Positions 61,277 to 64,000 of a DNA stretch of 64,000 nt are shown here, in pieces. Numbering within the stretch: position 1 is the stretch's first letter; the number at the start of each line of letters is the position of its first letter. The position numbers were made by a program, and so were the translations under genes. The DNA comes from Methylovirgula sp. 4M-Z18. GTDB lineage: Bacteria > Pseudomonadota > Alphaproteobacteria > Rhizobiales > Beijerinckiaceae. Location of the stretch: NCBI RefSeq assembly GCF_037890675.1, contig NZ_CP149574.1, forward strand, positions 4,688,874-4,752,873, in the 5' to 3' direction. The notes below the pieces were generated by a model, which had not been told where the DNA came from, searched no databases, and was given only the letters and a program-made list of their open reading frames with translations.

Positions 61277-62941
61277 ATGACCCGTCTCGACAATTCCCGC
61301 GTCATCCGCGCGGCCCATGGCACTGATCTTTCCGCGAAAAGCTGGCTCACCGAAGCCCCCTTGCGCATGCTGATGAACAATCTCGATCCCGACGTCGCCG
61401 AGCGCCCTGGCGAGCTCGTCGTCTATGGCGGCATTGGCCGTGCCGCGCGCGATTGGGAAAGCTACGACCGGATCGTCAAGAGCCTGAAGGAGCTTGAGAG
61501 CGATCAGACGCTCATCGTGCAGTCGGGCAAGCCGGTCGCCGTGTTCCGCACCCACAAGGATGCGCCGCGCGTGCTGATCGCCAACTCCAACATCGTGCCG
61601 CATTGGGCCACGTGGGAAAAGTTCCACGAACTCGATCGCAAGGGCCTGATGATGTACGGCCAGATGACGGCAGGCTCCTGGATCTATATCGGCAGCCAGG
61701 GCATCGTGCAGGGCACCTATGAAACCTTCGTCGAAATGGGCCGCCGCCACTTCAACGGCGACCTCGCCGGCAAGTGGATCCTGACCGGCGGTCTCGGCGG
61801 CATGGGCGGCGCGCAGCCGCTCGCCGCGACCATGGCCGGCGCCTCGATGCTCGCTGTCGAATGCCGCCCCTCCAGCATCGACATGCGGCTGCGCACCGGC
61901 TATCTCGACGTTCAGGCGAAGGATCTCGATGATGCGCTCGCCATCATCGACAAGGCCGCGAAGGAAAAGAAGGCCGTCTCGGTCGCCGTGCTCGGCAATG
62001 CCGCCGAAATCTTCCCCGAACTGGTGCGCCGTGGCATCAAGCCCGACATGGTGACCGATCAGACCTCGGCCCACGATCCGATCAACGGTTATCTGCCGAA
62101 GGGCTGGACGCTCGCCCAGTGGGATCACATGCGCGAGACCAATCCGAAGCAGGTGGAAAAGGAATCCCGCGCGTCGATGGCGCTGCAGGTCCAGGCCATG
62201 CTCGACTTCCACGCCATGGGCATTCCGGTTGTCGATTACGGCAACAACATCCGTCAGATGGCGCTGGAAGAGGGCGTGAAGAACGCGTTCGATTTCCCGG
62301 GCTTCGTGCCGGCCTATATCCGTCCGCTGTTCTGCCGCGGCATCGGCCCGTTCCGCTGGGCTGCGCTCTCGGGCGATCCGGAGGACATCTACAAGACCGA
62401 CGCGAAGGTGAAGGAACTGCTGCCCGACAACAAGCACCTGCACAATTGGCTCGACATGGCCAAGAAGCGCATCCACTTCCAGGGCCTGCCGGCGCGCATC
62501 TGCTGGGTTGGCCTCGGCGACCGCCACCGCCTCGGCCTCGCCTTCAACGAAATGGTCGCTAGGGGCGAATTGAAGGCGCCGATCGTGATCGGCCGCGACC
62601 ATCTCGATTCCGGTTCGGTCGCCTCACCCAACCGCGAGACCGAAGCGATGAAGGACGGCTCGGACGCCGTGTCCGATTGGCCGCTGCTCAACGCGCTCAT
62701 CAATTGCGCCTCGGGCGCGACCTGGGTGTCGCTGCATCACGGTGGCGGCGTCGGCATCGGCTTCTCGCAGCATTCGGGCATGGTGATCGTTTGCGACGGC
62801 ACCGAGGATGCGGCCAAGCGTATCGAGCGCGTGCTGTGGAATGATCCGGCGACGGGTGTCATGCGTCACGCGGACGCGGGCTACCAGGAGGCGATCGATT
62901 GCGCCAAGGAACATGGCCTCAACCTGCCGAGCCTGGTGTAA
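61277..62941 (+). CDS. hutU: Urocanate hydratase
   Basis: A 554-residue NAD+-dependent hydratase converting urocanate to imidazolonepropionate. NAD+ contacts lie in [20 protein letters not shown], and the catalytic cysteine region [15 protein letters not shown] holds Cys409, equivalent to Cys410 of the Pseudomonas putida enzyme. The C-terminal [17 protein letters not shown] is also conserved. The start ATG 61277 follows GAGGAAA, 10 bases after hutG. The 14-bp-stem hairpin 62957-62987 follows. Confidence 0.96.
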   Translation: MTRLDNSRVIRAAHGTDLSAKSWLTEAPLRMLMNNLDPDVAERPGELVVYGGIGRAARDWESYDRIVKSLKELESDQTLIVQSGKPVAVFRTHKDAPRVLIANSNIVPHWATWEKFHELDRKGLMMYGQMTAGSWIYIGSQGIVQGTYETFVEMGRRHFNGDLAGKWILTGGLGGMGGAQPLAATMAGASMLAVECRPSSIDMRLRTGYLDVQAKDLDDALAIIDKAAKEKKAVSVAVLGNAAEIFPELVRRGIKPDMVTDQTSAHDPINGYLPKGWTLAQWDHMRETNPKQVEKESRASMALQVQAMLDFHAMGIPVVDYGNNIRQMALEEGVKNAFDFPGFVPAYIRPLFCRGIGPFRWAALSGDPEDIYKTDAKVKELLPDNKHLHNWLDMAKKRIHFQGLPARICWVGLGDRHRLGLAFNEMVARGELKAPIVIGRDHLDSGSVASPNRETEAMKDGSDAVSDWPLLNALINCASGATWVSLHHGGGVGIGFSQHSGMVIVCDGTEDAAKRIERVLWNDPATGVMRHADAGYQEAIDCAKEHGLNLPSLV

Positions 62942-62956
62942 GAAGGGCTGTTGATT

Positions 62957-62987
62957 CCTCCTCCCGCAGCTTGGCTGCGGGAGGAGG
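62957..62987 (+). terminator. Strong hairpin between hutU and hutD
   Basis: Perfect 14-bp arms CCTCCTCCCGCAGC and GCTGCGGGAGGAGG with a three-base loop. No U-run follows (ATCTGTG), so it is an mRNA-stability or attenuation hairpin rather than a standard terminator. Its descending arm holds a GGAGG Shine-Dalgarno just before a GTG in the hutD frame. Confidence 0.6.
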
Positions 62988-63018
62988 ATCTGTGCTCAAT
63001 GTTCCAGGAAAAACCGCC

Positions 63019-63573
63019 ATGCGCCTGATTCCCGCCAGCAGCTACACATCCATGCCCTGGAAGAACGGCGGCGGCGTCACGACGGAAATCGCCGTCTATC
63101 CGGAAGGCGCCGGGCTCGAGACGTTTGAATGGCGCGTGAGTACGGCCCATGTCGCTAGCGACGGGCCGTTCTCGTTGTTTCCCAACATCGACCGCACGCT
63201 TTCGGTGCTCAACGGCGGCGGCATCGTCCTGCATGGTGGCGAAACCGTCTCGCTCACCCCGCAAACCATGCCTTACGCTTTTGCCGCCGACACGCCCGTC
63301 AGCGCCGCGCTGATCGACGGCGCGATCGACGACCTCAATGTCATGACCCGGCGCGGGGAATGGACGCACAGTGTCAAATGCGTCGATTTCGACAGCCGCT
63401 GGGTCGACGAAGCGCTCGACGACCTGGTGCTGATCTATTGCGCAGCGGGGCATATTTCGCTCGCGCGCGACGAGGTGACCGGCGGGACCCTCGTGCTGGA
63501 AAAGGGCGAGCAGGCCGAACTCTCGGCCGACGGCGCGTCACGAATTTATGTCATCGGCTTGAATCGCGGATAA
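63019..63573 (+). CDS. hutD: HutD family protein
   Basis: A 184-residue bicupin-like protein often linked to hut operons; in Pseudomonas HutD limits over-expression of histidine catabolism. The signature SSYTSMPWKNGGGVTTEIAV, FEWRVSTAHVASDGPFSLFP and the TMPYAFAADTPVSAALIDGA strand are typical. ATG 63019 follows CAGGAAA; a GTG nine codons earlier, within reach of GGAGG, is an alternative start. It is separated from hutU by the hairpin at 62957. Confidence 0.88.
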   Translation: MRLIPASSYTSMPWKNGGGVTTEIAVYPEGAGLETFEWRVSTAHVASDGPFSLFPNIDRTLSVLNGGGIVLHGGETVSLTPQTMPYAFAADTPVSAALIDGAIDDLNVMTRRGEWTHSVKCVDFDSRWVDEALDDLVLIYCAAGHISLARDEVTGGTLVLEKGEQAELSADGASRIYVIGLNRG

Positions 63574-63611
63574 TTCACACATAAATACGTGCATTGTAGG
63601 GACTATCTAGC

Positions 63612-63626
63612 TATTCTATAGATTGA
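63612..63626. promoter_or_regulatory. TATTCTATAGATTGA site upstream of the Rrf2 gene
   Basis: This AT-rich site, 28 bases before the regulator start, carries TATTCTATA exactly as found (on the other strand) before the flavoprotein gene at 42900-42908 and similarly before tauA. Autoregulation is usual for Rrf2 proteins. Confidence 0.45.
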
Positions 63627-63654
63627 TTCCGCAAAGTTTTTCCGCAGGCCCAAA

Positions 63655-64000
63655 ATGCTCACCAACAAAGGCAAGTACGGATTGAAGGCGATGGTCCACC
63701 TCGCCGGCATGCAGCCCGGCCAGCCAGCCCTCGTGTCCGACATTGCCGCGGCCAACGACATTCCGAAAAAATTCCTCGATGCGATCCTGGGCGATCTGCG
63801 CAACGCCGGCCTTTTGCATTCGAAAAAGGGGCGGGGCGGCGGCTATGTGCTGGCCAAGCCGGCGCATGAGATCATGGTCGGCCAGATCATCCGCATCCTC
63901 GACGGGCCGCTCGCGCCGCTCGCCTGCGCCAGCCCAAACTATTATCGCCGCTGCGAGGATTGCGTCGACGAAAGCACCTGCGCCACGCGGCTCATGATGG
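63655..64000 (+). CDS. Rrf2 family transcriptional regulator, 5' part
   Basis: The first 115 residues of an Rrf2 regulator, cut by the window end. The winged helix is LTNKGKYGLKAMVHLAGMQP with SDIAAANDIPKKFLDAILGD and LLHSKKGRGGGYVLAKPAHE. Then comes a cysteine-bearing loop (ACASPNYYRRCEDCVDESTCA) whose four cysteines could bind an Fe-S cluster as in IscR/NsrR/RirA-type members, or sense cysteine status as in CymR. The targets are not visible. A matching AT-rich site precedes it and the tau locus. Confidence 0.9.
   Translation, partial: MLTNKGKYGLKAMVHLAGMQPGQPALVSDIAAANDIPKKFLDAILGDLRNAGLLHSKKGRGGGYVLAKPAHEIMVGQIIRILDGPLAPLACASPNYYRRCEDCVDESTCATRLMM

Noticed and set aside
1-64000. CRISPR arrays, tRNA or rRNA genes, complete insertion sequences
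   Set aside because: No regularly spaced repeats, no tRNA cloverleaf with a T-loop consensus, no rRNA segment and no transposase reading frame were seen.

Overview
The window reads as chromosomal DNA of a GC-rich alphaproteobacterium of the Rhizobiales (Hyphomicrobiales) type. Supporting evidence is the gcrA cell-cycle regulator behind a cluster of GANTC sites, a SciP (DUF1153) gene with a CtrA-like box, an alphaproteobacterial ETF-beta lysine methyltransferase homologue, the argD-argF-hslO operon, and short palindromic dispersed repeats of the kind common in this order. The family cannot be fixed from sequence alone; Beijerinckiaceae/Methylocystaceae relatives are plausible. No rRNA, tRNA, CRISPR array or complete transposase is visible.

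Layout. 1-5.5 kb: the 3' end of an ispA-like prenyl synthase, a 268-bp MITE-like element inserted exactly at its stop codon, a DUF1345 membrane protein, a class A penicillin-binding protein, dnaN and a GNAT acetyltransferase. 5.5-16 kb: ETF-beta methyltransferase homologue, GT4 glycosyltransferase, ogt, an ornithine-cyclodeaminase/ketopantoate-reductase-like pair, two MFS transporters around a non-pyrrolysine MttB homologue, and two AT-richer orphan secreted proteins, the first flanked by 130-bp repeats. 16-22 kb: GFA protein, divergent csoR/copA copper module with its operator, mgtC, a DUF4105 protein and a 32-codon membrane micro-ORF. 22-26.8 kb: aroG behind a classical aromatic-amino-acid leader-peptide attenuator, a DGPF/ECF42 sigma pair and a DoxX/LysR divergent pair. 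26.9-28.1 kb: an AT-richer toxin-antitoxin-like islet. 28-40 kb: CitE-like lyase, carbonic anhydrase, Na/Pi cotransporter, cyclic-nucleotide-binding protein, an unusual membrane Fe-S/ferredoxin/flavoprotein fusion, apaG, argE and argD-argF-hslO. 40-47.7 kb: gcrA, a second GFA protein, COG4280 and a small membrane partner, a flavoprotein, and tauABC preceded by a short Cys-Arg-Arg leader ORF. 47.8-53.4 kb: ppa, suhB, a MotA/OmpA-like pair, GNAT, YbhN-like protein and sciP. 53.6-63.6 kb: histidine utilisation (hutC, hutF, hutI-hutH-hutG-hutU, hutD) with an inserted EamA/AraC pair. The window ends inside an Rrf2-family regulator.

How the genes work together. The hut block encodes the five-step histidine route through N-formylglutamate (HutH, HutU, HutI, HutF, HutG) to glutamate, formate and ammonia, with a HutC-type repressor and a TGT-N4-ACA operator between the divergent hutF and hutI genes. 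tauABC imports taurine or other sulfonates. A TATTCTATA-like site recurs upstream of the flavoprotein, tauA and the Rrf2 gene, suggesting one sulfur regulon. The argE and argDF genes serve arginine synthesis. gcrA and sciP are both cell-cycle regulators of the CtrA network.

The strongest non-coding discoveries are the probably leaderless aroG leader peptide with terminator and antiterminator, the MTKTCRR mini-ORF before tauA, the MITE at the ispA stop codon, and the GANTC cluster at gcrA.
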